64,000 nt of DNA from Bradyrhizobium barranii subsp. barranii (GCF_017565645.3 NZ_CP086136.1:4385501-4449500); one strand, 5' to 3'; positions 53,714 through 62,371 are shown, counted from the stretch's first letter. Made by a program: numbers and translations. The notes: a model not told the origin generated them from the sequence alone.

Positions 53714-54834
53714 CGAACGTCGGCCGCCCCTGGCGTTGCCTTGGTTTTGCAATCGCCGCGGCGCTGACGTTGCTTTCCGCCCCCGCAGGGGCCGAGGAGC
53801 GGGTCGTCAACTTCTACAACTGGTCCAACTACATGGCGCCTGACGTCCTTGATGCCTTCACCAAGGAGACCGGCATCAAGGTGGTCTACGACACGTTCGA
53901 TGCCAACGAGACGCTGGAGACGCGCCTGATGGCCGGCAAGTCCGGCTACGATGTCGTGGTGCCCACGGCCTATTTCCTGCAGCGCCAGATCAAGGCCAAC
54001 ATCTTCCAGAAGCTCGACAAGTCGAAGCTGCCGAACCTCTCCAATGCCTGGCCGGTGGTGACCGAGCGCCTTGGCATTTATGACCCCGGCAATGTCTACG
54101 CCGCCAACTACATGTGGGGCACGACGGGCATCGGCTACAACGTCGCCAAGGTGAAGCAGATCCTGGGAGCCGACGCGAAGATCGACAGCTGGGACATCGT
54201 CTTCAAGCCGGAGAATTTGGCGAAGTTCAAAGACTGCGGCGTCCACATGCTCGACTCCGCCGACGACATCTTTCCGGCGGCGCTGAACTATCTCGGGCTC
54301 GATCCGAACTCGACCAGGCAGGCCGACCTCGAGAAGGCCGCCGAAATCGTCGCCAAGGTCCGACCGTCCGTGCGCAAGTTTCACTCGTCCGAATATCTCA
54401 GCGCACTCGCCACCGGCGAGATCTGCTTCGTGGTCGGCTGGTCCGGCGACATCATGCAGGCCCGCGCCCGCGCGGCGGAGGCCAAGAAAGAGAATAGCAG
54501 CGGCGTCGAGATCGGCTACACCATTCCGAAGGAGGGCGCGCAGATGTTCTTCGACAATCTCGCGATCCCCGCCGATGCCAAGAACGTCAAGGAAGCCTAC
54601 GATCTGATCAACTATCTCTACCGTCCGGACGTCGCCGCGAAGAACTCGGACTTCCTGTCCTACGCCAACGGCAACCTCGCCAGCCAGAAGCTGGTCGATC
54701 CGAAGATCCTTGGTGACAAGAACATCTATCCGGACGAGGCGACGCTGGCAAAACTGTTCGTCATCACGGCGCGCGAGCCGGCGACACAGCGGATCATCAA
54801 CCGGCTCTGGACCAAGGTGAAGACGGGGCGGTAG
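53710..54834 (+). CDS. potF: polyamine ABC transporter substrate-binding protein (PotF-like)
   Basis: A 374-residue periplasmic binding protein with a signal peptide (CLGFAIAAALTLLSAPAGA). The mature N-terminus VVNFYNWSNYMAPDVLDAF and the YDTFDANETLETRLMAGKSGYDVVVP stretch are hallmarks of PotF/PotD spermidine-putrescine binding proteins. VVGWSGDIMQ and YTIPKEGAQMFFDNLAIP supply further ligand residues. No permease or ATPase gene is adjacent, so it is an orphan or works with a distant transporter. The ATG overlaps the aminotransferase stop. Confidence 0.9.
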   Translation: MTNVGRPWRCLGFAIAAALTLLSAPAGAEERVVNFYNWSNYMAPDVLDAFTKETGIKVVYDTFDANETLETRLMAGKSGYDVVVPTAYFLQRQIKANIFQKLDKSKLPNLSNAWPVVTERLGIYDPGNVYAANYMWGTTGIGYNVAKVKQILGADAKIDSWDIVFKPENLAKFKDCGVHMLDSADDIFPAALNYLGLDPNSTRQADLEKAAEIVAKVRPSVRKFHSSEYLSALATGEICFVVGWSGDIMQARARAAEAKKENSSGVEIGYTIPKEGAQMFFDNLAIPADAKNVKEAYDLINYLYRPDVAAKNSDFLSYANGNLASQKLVDPKILGDKNIYPDEATLAKLFVITAREPATQRIINRLWTKVKTGR

Positions 54835-55134
54835 TCGCTCTGGGAACCGCCCGGAAGCCAAAATCTGCAAAACAACCCCATGCACAGTAGAAGCGTCACC
54901 TGCGGGTCGCCGGCGGTGGCGGTGCATAAGTCGCGATGACGCCTGGCTTCATCGACGCGCGGACGCAATGACCTGAAACAGCGCGCGCGGCGCCGATCCG
55001 CGGCCGGTCTTCTCAGATTGCGCATACAACCTGACGTCGTTGCGATGGTATCCGGATGTGTCCGTGGGGTGACAGCGTCCGGCGCTGTTCCGGTGTATGG
55101 AACCGGAATACATTCGTTCATAGGAATTGCCCCG
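54835..55134. other. 300-bp intergenic region before the outer-membrane protein gene
   Basis: No gene seen. ORFs on both strands here are shadow-like and lack ribosome sites. It probably holds the promoter of the 55135 gene. The 20 bases before its ATG are AT-richer than the surrounds (CATTCGTTCATAGGAATTG), and AGGAAT can serve as a ribosome site. Confidence 0.5.
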
Positions 55135-55941
55135 ATGAAGAAATTTGTTCTGGCTGCGGCCGGCTCGTTGCTGTTCGTCACCGCTGCGTCGGCGGCTGAC
55201 ATGGCCCCGCGTTACACCAAGGCTCCTGTCGTGGCGTCGGTCTACAATTGGGGCGGTCTCTATCTCGGTATCAACGGTGGCGGCGGTTCTGCGCACACCT
55301 GCTGGGACATCTTCAACGATTCCGGCTTCCCGATCGTGCCGTCAGTTCCCGAGGGGTGCCACAACGCGACAGGCGCCACCGTCGGTGGACAGATCGGCTA
55401 TCGCTGGCAGGCGACCAACTGGGTGTTCGGCCTGGAGGCGCAGGGCAACTGGGCCGATTTTAGGGGCAGCAACGCGGGCCAGTATGCCGTCTTTGGTACC
55501 ACCTCTCTCCTCAACGACGTCACCAAGGTCGACGCCTTCGGCCTGTTCACGGGGCAGGTCGGATACGCCTTCAACAACGTGCTGCTCTATGCCAAGGGTG
55601 GTGCGGCCGTCGTTCACGACAAATACTCGCTCACGGTGACGCCGGCCGGCGCGGCCGCTCTCGCGCCGTTCTTCGCCGTCGTCGCCGGCCAGACCGGTGC
55701 CGTCGGCTCCGAGACGCGTTGGGGAGGGACCGTGGGAGCGGGAATCGAGTTCGGCTTCGCGCCGGGCTGGTCTGTCGCTGTCGAATACGATCATCTGTTC
55801 ATGGGCAGCCGGGACGTGACCACGAACCCCATTGCCCCCTTCGCCGCGCCGCCAAGCACCCACCGCATCAGCCAGGACATCGACATCGGCACGGTGCGCG
55901 TGAACTACACGTTCGGTGGACCGGTGGTCGCGAAGTACTGA
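55135..55941 (+). CDS. outer-membrane beta-barrel protein (Omp25/Omp31-like)
   Basis: A 268-residue porin-like protein with a signal peptide (MKKFVLAAAGSLLFVTAASAA) and the characteristic early mature motif PRYTKAPVVASVYNWGGLYLG. Alternating hydrophobic strands follow (GGQIGYRWQATNWVFGLEAQ, GQVGYAFNNVLLYAKGGAA, AGIEFGFAPGWSVAVEYDHLF). The C-terminus ends with the Tyr of a closing strand (VRVNYTFGGPVVAKY). The family is abundant in rhizobial outer membranes. A strong terminator follows at 55966. Monocistronic. Confidence 0.9.
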   Translation: MKKFVLAAAGSLLFVTAASAADMAPRYTKAPVVASVYNWGGLYLGINGGGGSAHTCWDIFNDSGFPIVPSVPEGCHNATGATVGGQIGYRWQATNWVFGLEAQGNWADFRGSNAGQYAVFGTTSLLNDVTKVDAFGLFTGQVGYAFNNVLLYAKGGAAVVHDKYSLTVTPAGAAALAPFFAVVAGQTGAVGSETRWGGTVGAGIEFGFAPGWSVAVEYDHLFMGSRDVTTNPIAPFAAPPSTHRISQDIDIGTVRVNYTFGGPVVAKY

Positions 55942-55965
55942 ACGGTTCGAGAGCTTGAATGCGAG

Positions 55966-55998
55966 AGGCCCCGGTCATGCGCCGGGGCCTTTTTGTTT
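55966..55998 (+). terminator. rho-independent terminator of the outer-membrane protein gene
   Basis: AGGCCCCGG (55966-55974) pairs perfectly with CCGGGGCCT (55982-55990), 7-base loop, followed by TTTTGTTT. Confidence 0.9.
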
Positions 55999-56032
55999 GG
56001 GACGAAGTCTTTCGGCAGAGAGAAGGCCAGAC

Positions 56033-56135
56033 CCTCACCCTGAGGAGCGCGCTCTTCGCGCGCGTCTCGAAGGGCGAGGCCACCGGCCGGGCCTGCATCC
56101 TTCGAGATGCGCGTTCCGCGCTCCTCAGGATGAGG
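56033..56135. repeat. palindromic intergenic repeat, type E
   Basis: Outer arms CCTCACCCTGAGGAGCGC and GCGCTCCTCAGGATGAGG, inner arms CTCGAAGG and CCTTCGAG around GGCC-rich centre. A very common intergenic repeat type in Bradyrhizobium. Lies between convergent genes, after the terminator. Confidence 0.8.
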
Positions 56136-56168
56136 AATAGGTAGCCGCGTTAGCCGTTTGGCGGCTCG

Positions 56169-57101
56169 CTACCGCCACCGTCTGTGCAGCCAAAGCCACT
56201 GCTCGGGATGCTCGCGCACCCAGCCTTCCACCACGCTTGTGATCGCCTGCGTCGTGCCCTGGATGTCGATCTTGCCGTCGGCACCGCGCACCGGCTTGAT
56301 CTCCTCGGTCAGCTCGCCGCGGAAACGGTTGCCGGGCAGGCGGATGATGCGGACGCCGTGGATCGGGCATTCGACCTGACGCAGCAGGCGCGCCAGCATC
56401 GGGTTGGCGCGGGTCTTGCGGCCGAAGAAGGTGACCTCGACGCCGCCGGTCAGATACTGGTCGATCAGCATGGCGACGTGCTTGCCGTCCTTCAGCGCCT
56501 GCGCGAGCCGCAGCGGCGCATCGCGCCCCGCGGGGATCAGCGTGCCCATGTTGACCTGGCGCATCTCCTGGATGATGCGATCGGCAGAGGCGATGTTCGG
56601 CCGGCGATAGAGGATCGCAGTGTCCAGCCCATGGGCGACGGCGGCGAGCGCCGGCAATTCCCAGTTGGCGAGATGCGCAGCGAAGATCAGCGCGGGCTTG
56701 CCGTCGTCGCGGATCTGGTCGAACAGCTCGATGCCGCGCTGGGGCAATTCGATCCGGCTCTTTTCCGGATGATCGCGGTCGTAATCCCAGACCTGGTCCA
56801 TATGGGCGAATTCGGCGCCGACGCGGCCGAGATTGTCCCAGACGCCCATCAGGATCTCTTCGATCTCTTCGGGCGACTTCTCCGGAAAGGCCGCGGTGAG
56901 ATTGGCGCGGCCGATGCGGTGCTCGCGCAGGCGCGGGCCGATTGTCTTCACCACGCGGGAGAAGAAGTCCGAGGTCTTGGCCGGATCGAAATAGCGCGTG
57001 GTGCGCAGCATGCCGACGGTGGCGGCCCCGATCAGGCTTCCGCCGAGCGATTTGCCAGCCTCCCGCGCGCGGGCCTTGATGCTCGCAGGTAACAGCGCCA
57101 T
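56169..57101 (-). CDS. lpxXL: very-long-chain lipid A acyltransferase (LpxXL-like)
   Basis: A 310-residue LpxL/HtrB-family lipid A acyltransferase. The catalytic H-x4-E motif is His143 to Glu148 (AAHLANWELPAL), and the conserved TLIPAGRDA, ALKDGKHVAMLIDQYLTGGVEVTFFG and WLWLHRRWR stretches are present. It transfers the C26-C28 hydroxylated acyl chain from AcpXL to lipid A at the inner membrane. Last gene of the VLCFA operon, 8 bp after fabF1XL. The symbol rests on position as well as sequence. Confidence 0.9.
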   Translation of the reverse strand: MALLPASIKARAREAGKSLGGSLIGAATVGMLRTTRYFDPAKTSDFFSRVVKTIGPRLREHRIGRANLTAAFPEKSPEEIEEILMGVWDNLGRVGAEFAHMDQVWDYDRDHPEKSRIELPQRGIELFDQIRDDGKPALIFAAHLANWELPALAAVAHGLDTAILYRRPNIASADRIIQEMRQVNMGTLIPAGRDAPLRLAQALKDGKHVAMLIDQYLTGGVEVTFFGRKTRANPMLARLLRQVECPIHGVRIIRLPGNRFRGELTEEIKPVRGADGKIDIQGTTQAITSVVEGWVREHPEQWLWLHRRWR

Positions 57102-57109
57102 GCGTCCGG

Positions 57110-58387
57110 TCAGGCCGGTTCGCGGGTCAGGATCAGCGAGGCGTTCTGGCCGCCGAAGCCGAACGAGTTCGACATGACAGCCGTGACGCGGGCGTCGCGG
57201 GCCTTGTTGCCGACGACGTCGAACAGGATCGTGGGATCCGGAGTGTCGTAGTTGATCGTCGGCGGAATGCGCTGATATTCGAGGGTGAGCAGCGAGAAGA
57301 TCGCTTCCACCGCGCCGGCGGCGGAGATGGTGTGTCCGACCATCGACTTGTTGGAGGTGACCGGGATCTTCTGCGCGAGCTCGCCGAACACGGCCGACGT
57401 CGTGTTGAATTCCATCTTGTCGTTTTCGGGCGTCGCGGTGCCGTGCGCGTTGATGTGGTCGATCTGGTCCGGCGTCATGCCAGCATCGGCGAGCGTCTTG
57501 TTCATGCAGCCGATGATCGGCTTGCCATCGGGCGAAGAGCGGGTGCGGTGGAAGGAATCGGTGAGCTCGCCGCAGCCGGCGATCACGCCCAGGATTTTTG
57601 CGCCGCGCGCGGTCGCTGCTTCGTAGCTTTCCAGCACGAGGGCGCCGGCGCCCTCGGCCATGACGAAACCGTCGCGGTTCTTGGAGAAGGGGCGGGAGGC
57701 CGCCTGCGGCGGATCGTTCTGGGTCGACAGCGCCGAGAGCAGCGAGAAACGCACGAGAGCTTCGGGGTTTACGGTGCCGTCGGTTGCCACGCACAGCGCG
57801 GCATCGGTCTCGCCGCGGCGGATCGCCTCGACGCCGAGCTGGATCGAGGTCGCGCCGGAGGCGCAGGCCGTCGACAGCGAGATCGGCGAGCCCTTGGTGC
57901 CAAAGGTCTCGGCGAGATATGCGGCCACCGAGCCGAACATGAAGCGGTGGTGATAGGCGCTGTACTTGCCGCCGCCGGAGATGCGCAGCAGATCGTCATA
58001 GGTGATATCCTGCGCGCCGACGGCACGGCCGAGCTCACGGCGCTGCGGCCACTCGACTTCGACCGGTGCAACCGCAAGGAAGAGCGGACCGGGGAAATCG
58101 GCCTTGGCGCCGATGCCGGCCTGCGCGAGCGCCTCCTGCGTGACGAGCTCAGCCATCCGCTCGGACAGGCCGGTGGAGGAGAACGGATCGACGCTGACGA
58201 AATCGACCGTGCCGGCCATCGTCGTCCTCAGGCCGTCGACCGGAAAGCGCGTGATGGTGCGGATGCCGGATTCGCCGGCCACGAGCTTCGCCCAATTGTC
58301 GGCCTTGCCGTTGCCGAGCGAGGTCATGATGCCCATGCCGGTGACGACGACGACGGGACGCCCGAGTTTGTCGCGTGGTGCAGTCAT
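57110..58387 (-). CDS. fabF1XL: beta-ketoacyl-ACP synthase, FabF1XL-like
   Basis: A 425-residue condensing enzyme of the FabF type with a complete active site: nucleophile Cys175 (LSTACASGAT), His315 (NAHGTATPEND), Lys347 and His352 (SNKSMVGHTISAAGAVEA). Elongates acyl chains on AcpXL towards the very-long-chain acid of lipid A. The N-terminal TGMGIMTSLGNG is normal. It follows a second, degenerate ketosynthase gene by 47 bp. Confidence 0.9.
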   Translation of the reverse strand: MTAPRDKLGRPVVVVTGMGIMTSLGNGKADNWAKLVAGESGIRTITRFPVDGLRTTMAGTVDFVSVDPFSSTGLSERMAELVTQEALAQAGIGAKADFPGPLFLAVAPVEVEWPQRRELGRAVGAQDITYDDLLRISGGGKYSAYHHRFMFGSVAAYLAETFGTKGSPISLSTACASGATSIQLGVEAIRRGETDAALCVATDGTVNPEALVRFSLLSALSTQNDPPQAASRPFSKNRDGFVMAEGAGALVLESYEAATARGAKILGVIAGCGELTDSFHRTRSSPDGKPIIGCMNKTLADAGMTPDQIDHINAHGTATPENDKMEFNTTSAVFGELAQKIPVTSNKSMVGHTISAAGAVEAIFSLLTLEYQRIPPTINYDTPDPTILFDVVGNKARDARVTAVMSNSFGFGGQNASLILTREPA

Positions 58388-58434
58388 GTCGATCCCCCGA
58401 TTGAGCTAGAGCATCCGCCAAAGCGCGACGCGCT

Positions 58435-59640
58435 TCAGCTTACGGCCTCGACCAGAGCCATGCCCTCGCCGCGCCAGTGTCCGGCCCCCACCACCACAAT
58501 CTGGGTGGGCGCGCCCTGCATTTCAATCTCGGTCCCGGTGGAATCGTTCGGCGGGAACAGCGCACCGCGCGAGATCGACAGCGCCGCGAGCGCGATGCCA
58601 AGCGGGAATTGCGTTTCCATGGCGTGGCCGAACATCGTGCCGGTCGAACGCACCGGGAAGTCAGCATGGCCCTTCAGGAAGCCGCGCTCCTCTGACGTCG
58701 CGGGCTCCGCGCCGGTCGCGCCCGATATGATCGCGCCCTTGCCCTCGCGCCTGGGCAGCTTTTCCCAAAGCTTCTCCAGCGTCGCGGCCGTGTCGCCGGG
58801 TTGCTTGCGCCGGGCGAGGTCGGCAACGACGCTCGACAGCTTTGCGAACGGCTTTGCGCCGCGCGCTTCCGCGTGCGCCTTCGATTCCAGCACCAGGAAC
58901 GCGCCGGCAGATCCCAACGCGAAACCGGGGTGATCCTTGCGCGCCCACACCGGAGCAAACTTGTCTTTCAGGTTGAAGTCGCCGAATTCGTAGAGGACCA
59001 TCAGGTCTTTGCGCTCGCCATTGTGGGAGCCGCCGATCAGCGCGATGTCGCTCTCGCCCGAGGCGATGCGCGCGAGCGCAATGCGCGCCGCATCGGCACC
59101 CGCGACCTCTTCGCCCATGAAAGTGCGCGAGGTGCCGCCGAGACCGTGCACGATGGCGATGTTGCCGGCGAGCAGGTTCGAGAGCTGGGCCAGGAACAGC
59201 GTCGGCCTGAGATCGCTCATCAGCCGTTCGTTGAGGAAGCCGGGCGCATTGGCGCCCTTGACCTCGGCCGTGAGCACGCCGGAGTCGACATTGAGGTCGC
59301 GCTCGCCGCCGCCGGCGGCCACCACCATGTCGATCTTCGACAGGATGTCCTTGTTGCCCTTGATCCCGGCGGAATCGAGCGCAAGGCCCGCGGCATAGGT
59401 GCCGATGCGCTGCCAGGCTTCCATCTGGCGCTGGTCGCCCTTCTTCGGGATCTGGCTGTCGAAGGTCACAGGCATCAGGGGATGCACGATGCAGGGCGCA
59501 AAGCCCTTCTCGTCGACATTGATGCGCTTGTCCTGAAGCGCGGCCCAGTTGGCGTCCAGGCCTTCGCCGAGCGAGGTGGCGAGGCCAATGCCGGTGATCC
59601 AGACTTCCGTCTGGCCGGGCTTCAAAGCAGTGTCAGTCAT
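58435..59640 (-). CDS. fabF2XL: ketosynthase-like subunit without catalytic Cys/His, FabF2XL-like
   Basis: A 401-residue protein with the ketosynthase fold (VWITGIGLATSLGEGLDANW; IALIGGSHNG; FALGSAGAFLVLESKAHAEARG). At the nucleophile position the family TACAS loop is replaced by HGLGGTSRTF (about residues 165-174), with no Cys. The HGTGT motif is replaced by SGATGAEPATSEE (306-318), with no His. Only the later His (FGHA, ~339) remains. It probably acts as a chain-length-factor-like partner of FabF1XL. Its start overlaps the fabZXL stop by 4 bp. Confidence 0.85.
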   Translation of the reverse strand: MTDTALKPGQTEVWITGIGLATSLGEGLDANWAALQDKRINVDEKGFAPCIVHPLMPVTFDSQIPKKGDQRQMEAWQRIGTYAAGLALDSAGIKGNKDILSKIDMVVAAGGGERDLNVDSGVLTAEVKGANAPGFLNERLMSDLRPTLFLAQLSNLLAGNIAIVHGLGGTSRTFMGEEVAGADAARIALARIASGESDIALIGGSHNGERKDLMVLYEFGDFNLKDKFAPVWARKDHPGFALGSAGAFLVLESKAHAEARGAKPFAKLSSVVADLARRKQPGDTAATLEKLWEKLPRREGKGAIISGATGAEPATSEERGFLKGHADFPVRSTGTMFGHAMETQFPLGIALAALSISRGALFPPNDSTGTEIEMQGAPTQIVVVGAGHWRGEGMALVEAVS

Positions 59641-60107
59641 GGCGATCCGGCCTGTTGCGGGAAGCCGACGCGTTTGGCGACCGCGTCCATGAAGCCGCGC
59701 ATATCCGCATTGGGGAAGGGGATCTGCGTGAAGGTGAGCGTCGAATTCGCGCGCAGCTTACCGCCGACCTTGATCTTGGCCTCGGTCACCGCATAGCCCG
59801 AGCCCTGATGCGACAGGGTCGCCTCGATGGTCATGAGATCGCCGGGGAAGACCGAGCCGCGGACCTTGGCCTCCTTGACGGCGGCCAGGATCGGCATGCG
59901 CTCGAACTTGAGCATGCCGAGCTGAAGCCAGCCCGAGGCCTGGGCCATCGATTCGATCAGGAGCACGCCGGGCATCAGGGGATAGCCCGGGAAGTGCCCC
60001 TCGAAGATCGTGCTCTCCTTGGGGACCAGGGCTTCGACGACAATCGTCTTCGCGTCGACGTTGAGGTCGACGACGCGATCGATCATGTGGAAGTATTCGA
60101 GTTGCAT
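59637..60107 (-). CDS. fabZXL: 3-hydroxyacyl-ACP dehydratase, FabZXL
   Basis: A 156-residue hot-dog-fold dehydratase. The catalytic His38 is in FEGHFPGYPLMPGVLLIESMAQ and the Glu52 in the same stretch completes the dyad. It removes water from the hydroxyacyl-AcpXL intermediate in each VLCFA elongation cycle. The start at ATG 60107 gives the family N-terminus (MQLEYFHMIDRV). It is 10 bp after acpXL and overlaps the next gene by 4 bp. Confidence 0.92.
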   Translation of the reverse strand: MQLEYFHMIDRVVDLNVDAKTIVVEALVPKESTIFEGHFPGYPLMPGVLLIESMAQASGWLQLGMLKFERMPILAAVKEAKVRGSVFPGDLMTIEATLSHQGSGYAVTEAKIKVGGKLRANSTLTFTQIPFPNADMRGFMDAVAKRVGFPQQAGSP

Positions 60108-60117
60108 GACCGCGCGC

Positions 60118-60405
60118 TTAGGCGCTCGCGCCCTTGGCCGCAACCAGTTCGTCGATGCGGGCGCACAGATTTTTCAGCACGAAATACTGCTCGGTGGTCG
60201 CCTTGCCGTCGTTGACCTCCTGGGTCCACTTTTCCAGCGGCAGCTTGATGCCGAACTGCTTGTCGATCGCGAACGCGATGTCCAGGAAATCGAGGCTGTC
60301 GATGCCGAGGTCATCGATGGCGTGGCTATCCGGCGTGATCGTGTCGCGCGGGATGTCGCAGGTTTCAGCGATGATCGTAGCGACCTGATCGAATGTGGAG
60401 GACAT
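60118..60405 (-). CDS. acpXL: acyl carrier protein AcpXL
   Basis: A 95-residue specialised ACP, longer than housekeeping AcpP (~78). The phosphopantetheine serine is Ser37 in [15 protein letters not shown]. It has the extended basic/helical C-terminus typical of AcpXL ([21 protein letters not shown]). It carries the growing very-long-chain acyl group for lipid A. First gene of the operon; no strong promoter could be picked in the 210 bp upstream (60406-60615). Confidence 0.93.
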   Translation of the reverse strand: MSSTFDQVATIIAETCDIPRDTITPDSHAIDDLGIDSLDFLDIAFAIDKQFGIKLPLEKWTQEVNDGKATTEQYFVLKNLCARIDELVAAKGASA

Positions 60406-60615
60406 CACTAAGCCTTTGATATATTGCTGATATTTGTCTGAGGTTCCAGAGTGGAACGGTGGGTGGGCATCGCGCCCCGATGACGCCCTCACCCCCCCCT
60501 CTGGCCGGGTCGAAAGCCCGTATATCGGAGCGCCGCCCTGAGTTCAATGGAGCCGGGCGGCCCCGGCGACAGGGCTGGGGATGCCGTCGGCGGCCCCTTC
60601 GGCCGGGGGACGAGC

Positions 60616-60957
60616 CTAGATATGGGGCGTCGTGATCTTGGCGCAGTCGCGGCGGCCCATCAGCACGCAGTCCTGGGTACGGCGCAGGTCGGCAATGCTC
60701 ACCGCGAGCCAGATCCCGATTGCGGTCAGCGCGATGGTGAAGGCGAGCGCCGCAATATTGGCGAGCATGCGGTGGCGGAAATTGTCCGGTTCCGGGCGGG
60801 GCTTCTCGTAGCGCGACAGGTCGAGCGACTCGGGCGCGACGCGCAGCGGCTGCACGGTACCGCTGCCCCGTTGGACCGGCGGGGGAGACGCGTTGCGCGG
60901 CCTGAACTGGAGCACCCGGTGCTCGTCATCCGAGCTGATGGGCCGCTGTGTTTTCAT
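60616..60957 (-). CDS. single-pass membrane hypothetical protein
   Basis: A 113-residue protein with a disordered, Pro/Arg-rich first half, a transmembrane helix at ~66-88 (IAALAFTIALTAIGIWLAVSIA) and a short Cys-containing tail (DCVLMGRRDCAKI). This small-membrane-protein pattern recurs in Bradyrhizobium, with no known function. On the same strand as the VLCFA operon but 210 bp upstream. Confidence 0.65.
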   Translation of the reverse strand: MKTQRPISSDDEHRVLQFRPRNASPPPVQRGSGTVQPLRVAPESLDLSRYEKPRPEPDNFRHRMLANIAALAFTIALTAIGIWLAVSIADLRRTQDCVLMGRRDCAKITTPHI

Positions 60958-61294
60958 GGTGAGGGGATCACTCCGAAGCAGCGGTTTTTAGATAGCATAC
61001 GTCGTGAATGCCTTGCAGAAAATCTTCTCAATGCGCACGTGCATTGCGCTTTCGCACTATCTTGCATGGCATCTTTCCGGAACGGCTCGCGAGCGAACGC
61101 GGCGCCGGCTGTCAGGTCGGTGACAGGAAGCGGAGGTTGCGTTGCAGCAACAACCCGAAGCATGCATCGCCGGCTCTCGTGAACATCTGCTTGTGATCTC
61201 CGCGGCCAGATCGAACGCATTTTGCCACCGCGGGGCCCATGGCATAATCAAGGGAACCGGACCACCGGTTGCAACCATGTGAGGGGCCTTCATC
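60958..61294. other. 337-bp intergenic region
   Basis: No gene supported. It contains two small dyads: GTTGC-A-GCAAC near 61139 and AACCGG-ACCA-CCGGTT at 61255-61270, the latter 24 bp before the next ATG with a GAGGGG ribosome site between. Promoters of the divergent genes on either side must lie here. Confidence 0.5.
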
Positions 61295-61924
61295 ATGACC
61301 ACCACCAACGCGCGCGAACCGAGAGTGCATCCGGTGCCGATCCTGTCGCTCCGGCCGACGCAGATGACGGTCGGCATGCGCGAGGTCAAGGAGAAGCGCA
61401 AGCGCTGGCGCGAGCACGGCAAGAAGAAGCAGGCCGACCTGCTCGGCAATCACATGATCCCCGTCGTCTACGGACCGGACCAGCGCTACTACGTGATCGA
61501 TCATCATCATCTCGGCCGCGCATTGCACGACGAGGGCGTCAAGGAAGTGCTGGTGACCGTGGTCGGCGATCTCAGAATGGTCGAGCGCGAGGCTTTCTGG
61601 GGCGTGATGGACAACAAGCGCTGGGTCTATCCTTACGATTCCAAGGGTGAGCGGCGGCCGTTCCGCGATCTGCCGAAATCGGTCGTCGATCTCAAGGATG
61701 ATCCGTTCCGCAGCCTTGCCGGCGAGCTCCGCCGCATGGGCGGCTTCGCGAAGGATACCACGCCGTTCTCGGAATTCCTGTGGGCCGACTTTCTGCGCCG
61801 GAAACTGACGCGCAAGGCAGTCGATGCCAATTTCGACAAGGCGCTCGAGAAGGCCCTGTCCGCGGCAAAGAGCAAGGACGCTATCTATCTGCCCGGCTGG
61901 TGCGGGCCGGCGGATGACGATTAG
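61295..61924 (+). CDS. ParB-like nuclease-fold protein (ParBc_2 type)
   Basis: A 209-residue protein. VHPVPILSLRPTQMTVGMREVKEKRKRW and VVYGPDQRYYVIDHHHLGRALHDEGV match the ParBc_2 group of ParB/sulfiredoxin-like domains; the DHHH-x-x-R stretch replaces the GERR of true ParB. There is no helix-turn-helix, so it is not a chromosome-partition ParB. Members may be nucleases or NTP-binding proteins; the role is unknown. Monocistronic by spacing. Confidence 0.8.
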   Translation: MTTTNAREPRVHPVPILSLRPTQMTVGMREVKEKRKRWREHGKKKQADLLGNHMIPVVYGPDQRYYVIDHHHLGRALHDEGVKEVLVTVVGDLRMVEREAFWGVMDNKRWVYPYDSKGERRPFRDLPKSVVDLKDDPFRSLAGELRRMGGFAKDTTPFSEFLWADFLRRKLTRKAVDANFDKALEKALSAAKSKDAIYLPGWCGPADDD

Positions 61925-61939
61925 GCGCAACCGCTCGCA

Positions 61940-62095
61940 TCAGTCGCGCTGGAAGATCTTGGCGCCGGGGTAGACGCGCCGGGCGTAGCTCACGACCAAC
62001 GCGCGGTCCTGGGTTGCCAGGAAGGGCGTTCGGATCTGGCACGAGCCGACGACGAGGTGCCATAGACCATTGAGCTTCCGGATGACGACGTTCAT
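61940..62095 (-). CDS. 51-residue hypothetical protein
   Basis: A short protein, MNVVIRKLNGLWHLVVGSCQ to the C-terminus VSYARRVYPGAKIFQRD. It has a beta-beta-alpha-beta look similar to DUF2188-like small proteins. GAGG lies upstream of ATG 62095. Convergent with the ParB-like gene (15-bp gap). A longer frame (to 62161) is less likely because its extra N-terminus is Ser/Arg-rich and atypical. Confidence 0.5.
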   Translation of the reverse strand: MNVVIRKLNGLWHLVVGSCQIRTPFLATQDRALVVSYARRVYPGAKIFQRD

Positions 62096-62371
62096 TTGAG
62101 CAATCCTCGATGACTCCGCATTTCTGCGAATACTGCTTATCGCGGCAGTCTTGCGATTCATGATCGTGGCCGCTGGCGTGAAATTCCCGGTACCGCTCGC
62201 GACCGTCGCAAGACAACGACGATGATTATTAGTTGGTTACGGCGCGGCGGCCCGAGAAGCCGTATCTCATCACAGCCGCTTGAGCGAAGTCATTTTCCGC
62301 AAGGATGAAACCGTCCTGAAACAGAGCCACCCCATCTCTGTGGGGTAGTCGAGCTCACACAGGAGGCCGAA

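Noticed and set aside
53590..54927. 445-residue minus-strand frame over the potF-like gene
   Set aside because: Shadow; the sense strand has a signal peptide and binding-protein motifs.
57332..58933. 533-residue plus-strand frame over the two ketosynthase genes
   Set aside because: Spans two real minus-strand genes and their gap with no domain of its own.
61253..61294. GGAACC near 61253 as a general-stress (EcfG) -35 element
   Set aside because: No matching CGTT -10 at the right spacing before the ParB-like gene.
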